This document shows positions 22,553 to 34,245 of a stretch of 64,000 nucleotides of DNA, piece by piece. Under the pieces are notes generated by a model. That model ran no database searches, had not been told where the DNA came from, and worked only from the letters and a program-made list of their open reading frames with translations. Origin of the DNA: Allacma fusca. Taxonomy: Eukaryota > Arthropoda > Collembola > Symphypleona > Sminthuridae. The translations under genes and the position numbers were made by a program. The DNA is taken from positions 75,295,508 to 75,359,507 of the forward strand of contig OX359246.1 in NCBI GenBank assembly GCA_947179485.1, in the 5' to 3' direction. Within the stretch, counting starts at the first letter, position 1; each line of letters opens with the position of its first letter.

Positions 22553-25500
22553 ATGGATGTGTCAGTATCTGGTGCGTTAAGCATTCGCCCAATTTTCTCA
22601 TCTGGATATCCCTTCCAAGGTAAGACCATCTCAAGGAGTTCATTTACTTTCAAATCTACCAGATTTTTTAAGTAATGTATCAAATTTGCATACATTTTTG
22701 GACGTTTGCGCAATTTGTCTGGAAATTCTAACCAGATTGTATCAAGTTCTTCAAATTGGGCAAAATCACAGTTGGGATTTTGGACAACCAAAATATTAAT
22801 TTAGGACAGAAAACGCTGGGAGACAATTTAGACAGGGAACTGGGACGAATTTTAAAAAACAATTTGCAAAAACTCGTCTACATTTTCTAAAAATGACCGA
22901 ATGTTAAAAAGCTTTTTTGTCTGCAGGCAAAATTCAAAATATGTGTGAATGAAGCTATGTTTTTTGGTTAAATTGGGATTGGTCGAAAACATTTTAGGGA
23001 TGTTTCGCGAGGAAAAAGTATGTTATAATTGAAATTGATAATTTTAGGTCAAGGGAGGGTCAACCAGCTCGGCGGAGTGTTCATAAATGGGCGCCCGCTT
23101 CCGAATCATATTCGGTTGAAAGTAGTGGAAATGGCAGCCGCAGGTATTCGACCCTGCGTCATTTCCCGGCAACTCCGAGTGTCTCACGGATGCGTCTCAA
23201 AAATCCTGAACCGCTACCAGGAAACGGGCAGTATCCGTCCCGGAGTCATTGGAGGAAGCAAACCTCGAGTCGCAACTCCGGAAGTTGAGAAAAAAATCGA
23301 AGACTACAAGAAGGAGAATCCCGCAATTTTTTCTTGGGAGATTCGGGACCGCTTAATAAAGGTACCTTTACAAACAGATTAGCGCTCCATTTGTGAACCA
23401 TCTGAATTTTACCTCCTAAAAATTTGTTTTCAAGGATAAAAATTTTGAAAATGTTAAGTTGGAAACCACAACAAATTTTACGGGCCAAAACAAAATGCCT
23501 CCTTATATTTATTAGCACCATTTAATTATATAAAAGTTAGAAACCAAGATTTTACAAAAAGTCGTTTCAGAGACAAATCTGTACAAAAATTTTTAGGGCT
23601 TGTAATTGTGTAGTTTTTTATTCAATATGTGACTTTGATTGTAAATTTGAATGCAATTTTCTTCCGCATCAGAGCAGTTTCCGCTCTGTTATTGATGAAG
23701 CTAAGTTATTGATGAAGCTCAGTTATTGATGAAATATTCTGACAGGTAAAAATATTTCTATAATTTGAGCAGGAAGGCATTTGTGACCGGAACACGGCCC
23801 CGTCCGTCAGTTCCATCAGTCGCGTTCTCCGCGGCGGCGGGCCCTTTAAAAAAGAAGACTTGTATGACCTCAAGAGTCAAAAGGATCACAGCATTAATCG
23901 GATTTTGGGTGGTGAGCAAATTTTATATCCTTTTTACATCAAATCTCTCTCCCTCCCCCCTCCTCCAACAATATTTTCACGTATATTTTTATAACTTGCA
24001 AAGCTTTTCTTCTGTAAACATTCTTTAAAGAAAGAACAAAGTTGAAAATCCTTTGCTTCCGTCCAGGAACTTTGAAACCCCAATAGAATCTCAGTCTCGG
24101 ATGTGAAAGGACTTAATCCAAAAAGTTGAGCAAAATTTATGGGACATGCGTTATATCCGTGTTTACAAATGTAAACGCTTGTATCTATTTGAGATGGAAT
24201 TGACTTTGATAAAGCTCTAGGGTTAAAAAAAAATAGAGGAGGTTAATTCTTTATCAGGAGCAAAAGGCCGGGCTTAAATCCTTCCTTTGATTTGTTCGGC
24301 TTATGTAAGTTATAGGTTGAGATTTCTTCTCTACACTTTTATATATCCCTTGGAGCGTATTTGTAAAGCATTAGGACTTTGAAAGGGAATTCTCTCAGGT
24401 GCTATCCCATCATTATAAGTACGTTTCTCTTTTCAATACACAACCAACAGGTTACAAATGTTTTCACTCGCACTCATCATAACATTTCATGTCCGACGCT
24501 CTTTTTATTATTATTTTTCAACTTTACCGTCCTTTTGTCAATTTCCCTTACACAAGGGAACATGGTGTAAAAATGGGCTGGTCATTTTTAAATACTCTCA
24601 GATTCCGGCACGCTCAAAAATGATTGGGACTTGAGGAATAGGTATAGTTATCACTTTGGAGATGTGATACAGAATGGGGCAAGTTGAGAATATTTCGATA
24701 AAATTCCTATTTCAAAAACAAAATTTTACCGCTTTTTAATGTGTCGGATTTTCGTGTCAAATTTTGAGGAAAAAATGGTTGAAATTTTCGGGGGTTGAAC
24801 AAAACAAAATAGTGAGAGAATGTATACAAATTGGATAGAAATTTCTAATTTCTCAGGTGACAATTCCCTCCTCGACGACTCGGACACGGAAAGTGAGCCC
24901 GGGATCCCTTTAAAGCGGAAGCAGCGTCGTTCCCGGACGACGTTTAATTCAGAGCAGCTAGAAGTGCTGGAGAAAAGTTTTGAGCGGACTCAGTACCCGG
25001 ATGTGTACACGCGGGAGGAGTTGGCCCAGAAGACAAAATTGACGGAAGCCCGAGTCCAGGTTTGGTTTAGTAACCGTCGGGCGAGATGTCGGAAGCAAAT
25101 CGGGAGCAGCTCCGGTGAAAGTTCCAGCTCCAGCTTTAGTCCCCTTCCATTAGGAATGCCCTACTCCGTCCCTTCCAATGTGGTCCAGTCCATGCCCATG
25201 TCAGGGAACGGGAGCGGTTGCAGTTCGAGTGGAGGTCACGTCCCTTCCTACAACTCCTACAACACGGACAATTTCCAGTCAAACTGTCACTCGGGGACGA
25301 ATCCTCAAGGGACTCATTGGCCCAACAGGAATTCCTACCTTCTCAGTCAGAACCATTTCCCCTCCGATTCTCAGGTAAATTTCCATCAGTTCATTATACA
25401 GTCTGCCCTCGTTATGTAAAACACTCTTCAAATAGCCTTTAATTAAAACCAGCAAATTTTCCAACCATTCCCACTTGCAACAATGTTAATTTTTCTGTAC

Positions 25501-26033
25501 TGAAGAGAGGACGTATAATTACTCTTATTGTTCCGGATACTGTTATAAGATTTATTTGGACGCTTTTTGTCCATAGCACTTTAAATATTTGACTGAATCC
25601 CTGTTAATGGAAAAGTTTATTTGTCTGGAAAAATATTTCTCACGCTGTCTGTTGTCCAGTAAAAATAGGTTTAGATCTCTAATGGATAGATACCATTGAG
25701 GTGGATACCATTATGTTGGAGGGCTATTGAAAGGAAAGTGATTGACCCTCAAACGTTGACAATGTTAGTCATGAGGGGGTTTTCCAGAGCAAGGTGTTTT
25801 CTCAAAAGTATATAATTATATATAATTTTTGAGGTTTGATTTTCGGATTTTGTATTTTGTTTGAACAGATGATGAATTTCCTGTCAAATTCTGGGAACTC
25901 CTCTGGGGACTTGAGTCATCCTGGTCATGGCTCGAACATCCCTTGGCAGAGCTCCAATGATCCTTCATCTTGGACGTCCTCATGGAATCCCTCTCATCCC
26001 TTCAACCCGGACAACTACTCTCGTTGGATGTAA
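22553..26033 (+). CDS. Pax3/7: Pax3/7 transcription factor, gene A (gooseberry / gooseberry-neuro type), 5 coding exons
   Basis: A nuclear DNA-binding regulator of segment polarity and neural patterning. Coding exons: 22553-22619, 23048-23361, 23773-23911, 24857-25374, 25869-26033; all GT-AG, giving 400 residues plus TAA. It starts [21 protein letters not shown] full paired domain spans about residues 23-150: the PAI half ([20 protein letters not shown] ... [13 protein letters not shown]) and the RED half ([12 protein letters not shown], then [17 protein letters not shown]). The octapeptide HSINRILG is at about 166-173. The homeodomain at about 196-255 has WFSNRRA, i.e. Ser50 of the paired class. 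Homeodomain position 56 is Cys (RARCRKQ) where gene B has Trp. The Ser/Gly/Asn-rich C terminus ends DNYSRWM. Unlike gene B, no intron splits the homeodomain. Exon 4 opens at the octapeptide boundary with a donor-matched phase. Start chosen because it agrees with gene B's exon 1. Paralogue of gene B, 18.5 kb downstream in the same orientation. Confidence 0.95.
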
Positions 26034-26149
26034 AATGCCCGGGTTTACTCCCATTTAACTCCGATCCCCAAAAAGCGCCTATTCAATTTCATAGCCCTCT
26101 CAGTATTCTCTCGAAATGTACCTACACATAATTATTTAACATAATTATC

Positions 26150-26155
26150 AATAAA
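26150..26155 (+). terminator. Candidate polyadenylation signal of gene A (proximal)
   Basis: AATAAA about 120 bp after the stop codon at 26033. A second AATAAA stands at 26531-26536. Usage cannot be judged from sequence. Confidence 0.5.
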
Positions 26156-26530
26156 AATTATTATTATTACACATTTATATTGTATGTACAAACAAATTAA
26201 TTAGAAAATACGGAGACCATTCTATAAAAGTAAGACACCTTCCCTATTTTTAGGACAAACAAATTTTAATATGGTCACAATTATAACCCAATAATTTCTA
26301 ACTTTCCGAAAATTCTAAGAAGCGTCCAAATAATTAATTACACGAATACAAATTCCCTCCTTTTTGGGGGGTAAAGTACGAGTGCGTAACGTGTTTTTGA
26401 AGGAAACCTGTGAGAAGATAATGTGTAATTATCTATAGATTTTGTATTATTTTAAATGTAAGGAGAATAATTTTATTACAATAATAATAATTAATATTTC
26501 GCATGTAAAATGTCCGACTGTACTTGAGGG

Positions 26531-26536
26531 AATAAA
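26531..26536 (+). terminator. Candidate polyadenylation signal of gene A (distal)
   Basis: AATAAA about 500 bp past the stop codon; would give a longer 3' untranslated region. Confidence 0.35.
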
Positions 26537-27242
26537 GCCTTGTCTCAAAATACAGATATGTACATACATATGTTGATGGCCTTAATTCCATACTGTTATT
26601 ATTCACATGCTCAAGATTAGAAAAAGACTGAGGTTTATTATTTCCAATATGAATGACATTCTCAGGATTGAGAGACAGAGGATGAGCTTAAGTCCTTTTT
26701 GTTGCTCTTTTAAAGGGGAATCAGAAGCTATTGGAGATTTGGAAGTAGAATAATGATATACGTTGAAGTTGATACGGGTGGGTTTAAAGAGATTCGGCGA
26801 GGCGGAATGAGGTTGGGAGAGATGAATGTTTTTTTGAGAGGACAAGTAGACACAGATAGATAGAAGCAGTGCACGGTGCCAATAAATGATGACTGAGCTT
26901 GAGGAATGGACTGAGTGGGGACTTATTTCCGAGTGAGTTATGAATGTAAATGGGATGAGAATTAAGTCCGTTCTGGGACAAGGCACTGTCAGTCTCCCTT
27001 CTACTATCTACAGATATCTGTATGTTGAGTGGAGTGGGACGTGGAGACGGAGGAGATGAGATAAGATACAAGATGCGCATCTCCTTCCTTTACAAGGACT
27101 TCATCTCCGGCCCTTATTCACAATAACCGAGTTTATCATTGCAGGTTCTCTCTTGTGTTATTTCAATTGATGCTCATTCTATTTGTCACTAATCATCTCC
27201 TCTTGGGTGGCCCAAGTCTTCATTTTGTCTCTCGCACTTTTA

Positions 27243-27248
<6 letters not shown>

Positions 27249-27279
<31 letters not shown>
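27249..27279. repeat. (AC)n microsatellite
   Basis: About 15 AC units, nearly uninterrupted. Confidence 0.9.
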
Positions 27280-27280
<1 letters not shown>

Positions 27281-30200
27281 GCACAGTCCACTCTTCATAT
27301 AACCACATCCCTAAAAGCTTGTGAGAAAAAAAATCATTTATGCTTGCTGTATGGTAAAGATTTTGAATGTTGGAAGGAAATCTGTTGAAGTTATAGGGGA
27401 CTGTATTGGATCTCCGTCCCATGCGAATAAACATAGGTTTCAGATTGCCCCGAGTCCAAGACCCCGCGGACTTTATCCTTTATCATTGGTCCTAACAATA
27501 AGTACGTACGTGATCATATAGAAGCTGTTTCCAGCACGAGCTCATCACGTACTCACAATCAGTAAACTCTTCATGTAATTATAAGGGACTGTCTGTGTAA
27601 AAATCCCTTGGAGGAACATTTCTGGGGAGTTTTAACTTTGACTCATCTAGTATTCTAATTTGTACAGGATCTCATCTGGAAATCTCTAAGGGCATTACGG
27701 AGGATTTAATTCCCCAAAATTGAGTAAAAATTCTTCCCTTAGGCCTTTTTCAAAATTTTCCATTGGAATAGACAATAGTCCGTTAAAATCTTGTGAGAAT
27801 TGAGCCCATAATGGTTGTTCATTTTGGTGGGGAATGATTATAGATATAGTTCCTTGAATTTGGTGGAGAGAATTAGATTGTTTTTGGTTAAAAGTCCGGA
27901 ATGTTGGAAAGTGCATCGATCATTAGTGCTGGGACAAAATGCGGCCCTTATTTCCACACTTGCGTCATTACATCACTAGGAGAATAAAAGTGGGTATTTT
28001 TGAGGGACTTGTGAGGATAGTGCGGAGAGAGGAACGTTAGTTGTCTGGGATTGTTATGGCTGAGGGAGACTGGTCTAAAGGGAAGGCTCCTTTGATGTGT
28101 GTGTTGGATCCTTCGGAGGTTTACTTCAATGTTATTCTTTGGGTCTTTGAGACGGAACTGGACCTCCGACGAAGGTGAAGTGATGACACAATGGACACCC
28201 AACTTTTATGCACTGCACCAGCCATTAGCAATCAATCGTCTGTGAACATTTCTTTGAGTCACACACTCTCAATCCCAAGTCCAAAGAATAAGCCAACAAG
28301 CAAGAGCCAACAGACAACTTCACAACAATCAACCACAGCTCCGATCTCCACCAATACCTTTCTGCACCAATGTCCACTAATTGTACTCAGCACCCATTCA
28401 TACAAGTAGTACACATACAAAATACATATATAAATTCTGTATTCATTACATATCCTCCCAGAGTCTATTCTCGCTATAACAGACACCCTGTGATAAGAGC
28501 AGTATCTTCTGTGATTCAAAATATTTCAATCAATTCCTTCCAAAAACAATCCTAATTTTTCTCCTGTAAATGTTCTCCTGTCCATTATTTTAAATACTAA
28601 AATTTTCTGCACACTGGTGCCTTTACAGGGAATCCCGACTGTATTTGGGCTTAATTGAATATGTAGTGACATATATGGGTTTAAGACTGATTTCTGAAGA
28701 CAGTGTCTGAAGGGGGCACCCCCCAAGGTCCTTAATTGGTATTTGGGCTTTGCTTTACTAGATCCAAGTATAACCACATAGTTTAGAGTGGTTGTGTGGG
28801 GCTGCGACGGAGACGTAAGTGATTGAGGTGGGACTGTATAATTATATCTACTTATACATAATTATGTAAGTATAATATAACGGACTGGTAATGGGATCCG
28901 GGACGCTGGTGGAGGTGTGAGTTTAATTTTGACGCCAATCATAAAAACCAACAGGAAGGGAAAATAACAGCTCCATTAAACTTGGAATTCGCTAACAGCA
29001 TTATTAAAATCCCAGCGGGAGGGGGAGTGATAACAATGTCCTCAACAACACCTGAATTCCCTCCAATCATCATCATCCTCCCAATCATAATAATAATTGA
29101 GCATACTGCTACATATGTAGATATGTAGATACGTAGCTCTCGACTCACTTCAACCCATAAATTGTATTATCAGGCGTGGAAAATCTATTTCCACAAAACA
29201 AGCCTTGCAGAGACGCTTTCACGGAGGACATTTTAAACTTCGCATTTCTCATTTGACGTCAATTTTTATCACGGAACTCATGCTGTGTGCAAATCAATCA
29301 AATCACGCTTTTCCTGTTGACTCAACAGTCTCAAATAATAAAACATTGTAGAGTAATTATCTATACCTACATTTCCAATTATTATTATTTTTAAGTATTT
29401 CTTTCCCAAAGAGGTGATTGGAATCTTTCCTTCGGATCCTTTGAGATTTTTGCAGAATTTCTCCCACAAGATGAAAAGTTAAAAAACAAATTGCATCCCT
29501 TATTACAACAGCAACTGAATGAATGAAAGTTTTTTTTAAAAAAACAGAGCTAAGATTTGTGAAGTAGAAAATATTTTGGAGGAACAATTTCCGAAAGTTC
29601 CTTGGGATGAGAATGTATGTATGTATAATTTAGGAGCCCATTGAGGGAAAAGGTAAAGGCAAGTTAATAAAATTTGGCGGAATACATATTTAGGGGGAGA
29701 GGAGTTATGTGGCAAAGTGGAGGGGATAGGAGCCAATTTGTTTTCTCACGAGATTTTTAGAGCCTGCACCTGCGAAAAATAATTTCCTAAAATTTTAATG
29801 CACATGAACTTGATCCTTTGAGAAGGTTTGGAAATACTTATAGCCGAGCCCCATCCCATGTATGTAAGTACATATGTATTTTACGGACCAGGGTTGAGAA
29901 ACAATGGAGATATCCGGCTCCTTCAAACAGAAGGATTACATCTGAAATATAAAACTGCAGAGTGTAATTTTTACGATTGTACGAGGATTTGAGCCGTGGG
30001 TCTTGTGTGACTGTTGTGGTAGAAATATCAGGCGTTGGTGTAGACAACGTTTCCTTTACGACCTCCTCAAAATAATTATCCCAATAGCACACTGCCAGAC
30101 TGTTTGGCTCCAGGGTCAGCGCTCTTCCCTGTTTCTTGGATAAAAGTCTCCTCCTCCGTGCTATACCATGTCCCAGAAAAAGCTATCGCTCCTTCAGAAA

Positions 30201-30637
30201 AACCCATGAAATTGAATACGCTTCGGGTCCATGCCTCATTTCCTATTACATTCGTCTCGAACGGTGGGAATTCCACTCTTCCTCAATAACTCTCTCTCAG
30301 CCCAAATCACTTGTCTCCTCTAACCCTCAATATTTACTCAGGGCAACCTCCTCCAAACAATTATCACGAAATTACTCGCTCCTTTAGTTCTAGTTGTAAA
30401 CAAACATTATGAGCAATCCTTGTCAAGAAATCACATTTCCCCAAAATCATCTCCCTCAGAAATATCATTGACCGAGCTGGAATTGAGCCTTATTTAATTC
30501 CAAGAGTTTTTATTACAAATTACAGTTTAGCATGCAAATGTGTACATGACCTATACGAAAAGTGTCATTAACGATTTGTATGCATATAACATGTGTAATA
30601 ATAATTATAATAATTGCACTAAGATTTAAAAGCGTGG

Positions 30638-30662
30638 AGAAACTTACCATGACGGCCACGCT
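30638..30662 (+). promoter_or_regulatory. Recurrent non-coding block, CCATGACGG type, copy 2
   Basis: AGAAACTTACCATGACGGCC followed by ACGCT. It is the more divergent third copy of the blocks at 10614 and 38567; the CCATGACGGNCACGCT core is kept. Confidence 0.4.
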
Positions 30663-32443
30663 GCAAATGCTATAACTTGTTTAAATTTCAACGGTTAAAA
30701 AATCATTCCTGTAATTTCTCACCCCTTTTTTTTATATCTATCCCAATTGAGCTTTCGAACCTATATGAGGTTTAAATTTGGTCGAAAGCAAATATAACCC
30801 AACAATAAATAAATACTGAACAAACTTTGTAACGATTCCTCTCTCTTTTTTCCCTCAAAGCTCACATACTAGAGTTGCGACAAAATTTACTATCCTCTCA
30901 CGCTATTGTCCTATCGCATAACAATGGGCTGATGTTAAGCAATAATAAATTGTTGGCTCAATATGTACATGAAGACAACAAGTATGCACGTATAAATATA
31001 TATAATTATATATAGGGGAGACAAGAGTGAAAGGGATATATACATAGGGTTAAGTGCCGTTTTTTAATCCAGGACTGAAATGTGATGGCGTTAGATCCGA
31101 GATTTATGAGGAGAGCTAAAAATGAATAGTTTTTGTGTATCTACGTACGTGGACTCAATGCAAGAGGGAGAGAGAAAAAGAGAGAGAGAAAAAAAAAACA
31201 AGCGCCAAAAACGGGAGGATTTCTATTGGAAAAGTTTTTCCTTTTTCGTCCTCCGAGGAAGCGAGTCCAATTGGTTAGGACGAGAGAGCCGTGACGTCAA
31301 AATCCTTCATTTGATATTCCACAGGACTTTGCATTTCCTCCGACCTTTCAATTGTCAAGTCCTATGTATAGGGACACATGTACTAGTAGTATTTAACTGC
31401 AGTAGTAGTAGTGCATATAAATATGAAGGAAGAACAAGTCTGACATACATTGGACGGGAGAGGATGAGACAGAGAGGAATAAAATGGAAGATGAGATCTT
31501 TGACGCGAGCCCCAAAGTGACAATTGATAATAAACTCCTCCTAACAATCCTAATCCAAAGGACGCTCTCCCTTCATTTGACACTCTGTCAGCTTTAGCAT
31601 TTATGTAATTACAGGCGCAACAAGAAAATTATTTTTGAGTCTCATTCTTTTAGCCTGTAGAATATATTATGCTTACAGGGCTATAGCCTTTGCTATGAGG
31701 GAGACTCTCACACATTTATTTTCTCTGCAGGTAAATTCTGGTACTTTTTAGCATATCTAGCAGAGGTGTTCGTAATCATAACGAGAGGTGACTGCATCTG
31801 GTTAATCTCCTTTGCTGGAGCTAATTAGGCTCGGAGTAAATAAGTCTCATCTCTCCAGGTCTCATGATTGGGGTCCGGGATTGAAGGACCTTGTAAAATG
31901 TAATTCATAACTATGGATATGGGAAAGGTGCGGAACATTTGGAGAAAAGGATCCGTTCCGATTGCTCCATAAGCCAATGCAATCATGTATGTACAATGCA
32001 CTGTCGTTGAAACAGATGCAGTGGGAAAAGTGTGTGGTTTCTTGGTGACATTTTTGGGACTCATTTGGAGTGACTATAGAAAAATGCAGTTGTTATCAGA
32101 GCATGACTGTGACTGTACGAGGGACATTTGGGTGGTTTGAGGAGGGGTCCCGTGATAGGGAGATTGCACTGTGTTTTCCTTTGAGGACTCCAGTCTCTAG
32201 TAATTGGGACAGAGCCAGTAGTGTGAAGGAAGAGAGAAAAAGCGAGGCCTGTCATCGATTTGACTTGGACATTTGGAGTAAAAATTGAGGAGTCTCGGCG
32301 TGGAGTCACACTTGATTCCCATCTCTCATCAGATCACTTCAAGGGTAACAAGGCTTGGCTAATTACTAGCGAAAGAGCGGAGGAAAAGAGCGAACCAAAT
32401 AACCAAAAAGCTCCCGTGCTAAATTAATTCTCCTAATTCCTTT

Positions 32444-32463
32444 ACACACACACACACACACAC
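32444..32463. repeat. (AC)n microsatellite
   Basis: About 10 AC units. Confidence 0.85.
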
Positions 32464-34130
32464 ATTACATACATACGCAATACATATACACACACTCAAT
32501 GAGACACAGACGTAGGAATGTCATTATCTCAAAATCACCTTTTTCTCCACAACCACTCACAATTACCAATTTCCTCGCTCTTTACCATATCCCATTTAAC
32601 GCTATCATCTTCATCCATTTCGGGCTACGGTTCTGTCCAAGCCTTCAAATACGAAAATTATCACCTTGCCCCTCTATCGTCCCGCAAAAGAGTCTCATGT
32701 TTATTTATTATCCGTCAAGGGAATTTCTGCATTGTATGTAAATAATTACAATGAACGCTCTTGAACGAAAATAAGACTGTGATCCTAGGGAATATCTTGT
32801 AACGAGCGTTCCCTGTAGTAATGATTACTATATGTACAGTAAATGGTAATTAATTAAAATTGAGGGGTAGAGTTTTGTAAGGTAATGAGGAATAAATATG
32901 AAAGATGTGAGATTGTTTTTTTTGATGGATGTGCGGAAATCTACAAAAGGGTTGACAAAGGGAAGAGGAGCGATTCAGAGGTATATGTAAATTTAGGGAA
33001 TGTAATATTTTTTATTTTGTGGGGGGAGGGTAAAAATAATTTGGGAAGTCGGACCGTAATGTGAGCGAGCGAATCTCCTGTGAGGAAAGTGGGATGAGGA
33101 GAGAAAGAAAGAGGTGTGTGAAATGGATTGGATGCAAGGAATGGATCATGGGCCGACAGTCTGGTCACACATTAGGCGTCTCAGTGTCTCTGGCCACATA
33201 CTTTGACCACATAAGGACCCTGGAGTTGGACGACGTGCTTATCTTACAGTGGACTCGGTCCGAGGAGCCAATAGGGAAATCCAGGACCTTGTAATTGATG
33301 TGTGTTGAGGCTGTGTAAGAGTGGAATTAATTTATTGTCCTCTATAATGTGTCAACTTATGGCGTGACAGCGTGTGAGCCAACTTTACTTTTTTAATTAC
33401 TCCGTCCCTATTATTTTCCCACCTTCGCATTCCAATTCTCCTCTCTTCCCACAATCTTCCTCGGGGTTGGGCAAAAATTTTAAATTTACCCCTCACAATT
33501 CTCTTAATTAATAAAATAGATACCTAAATGTTTGTAATCAAAAATGATGATTTAAAAAAATATTCTTATATTTTTGTTATGTCTTTTTAAAGAAGAAATT
33601 TTGAATTTGAATTGACATAAATAATAAATTGTTAGGATAAATCCCTGGAGGAAAGATTATAGTATGGATTTGAAAGTTTTGCCAACCCCTGGGTCTGCTT
33701 AAGAGAGGGTGATTGTGAGAGTTTGAGAGGACAGAGGAGCTGTCGCATGAGACTCTGGTGAGAAGTTGCTTGACACCCCAGAAAAGATGATATAATCCGC
33801 CATAAATCACTCATCCTATTTTTTTCCCACATGGCCTTAGAAGGAGTCCCAAAATGCGAAACTCCATAGCTCCCAAAAGAATAAACGTCTCCGTCTCCGT
33901 GTGTGTGTGTACTAATGAGGAGGATTTTTATAAGGATTAGAAATTAATGGAACGTTTTGTCTCAACAGGTACAAATGATTCCTATAAATTAGAGATTGGT
34001 GCACTTCTTTTCGCAAGACACCCTCAACGCATACCTCAATCCCTGAGGATTTACCTCTTGTGTATTTAATCCATTGCCGTTAAAGAGCTTCGCCCCACAG
34101 TTCCTTCTCACAGAGATGAGGAACATGAAT

Positions 34131-34160
34131 GGACCCCCCGGTGGGGCCACCCTTCACTCA
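34131..34160 (+). promoter_or_regulatory. Recurrent non-coding block, CCACCCTTCACTCA type, copy 2
   Basis: A 30-bp block beginning GGACCCCCCGG and ending GGCCACCCTTCACTCA, with the same length as the blocks at 9496 and 37517 but a GC-rich centre. A (GA)n tract follows within 25 bp. Confidence 0.4.
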
Positions 34161-34181
34161 CACAACAGCACAGGACCAGAG

Positions 34182-34245
34182 CAGAGAGAGAGAGAGAGAG
34201 AGACAGAAAAAGAGAGGAAAATACGAGAGAGAGAGAGAGAGAGAG
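34182..34245. repeat. (GA)n microsatellite, two tracts
   Basis: GA tracts at about 34182-34202 and 34225-34245 separated by purine-rich sequence. The open frame across it is low complexity. Confidence 0.85.

Noticed and set aside
24820..24856. ATG at 24820 as an alternative start for gene A exon 4
   Set aside because: The sequence just before 24857 is a splice acceptor (TTTCTCAG) in the phase required by exon 3, and the upstream codons do not match gene B.
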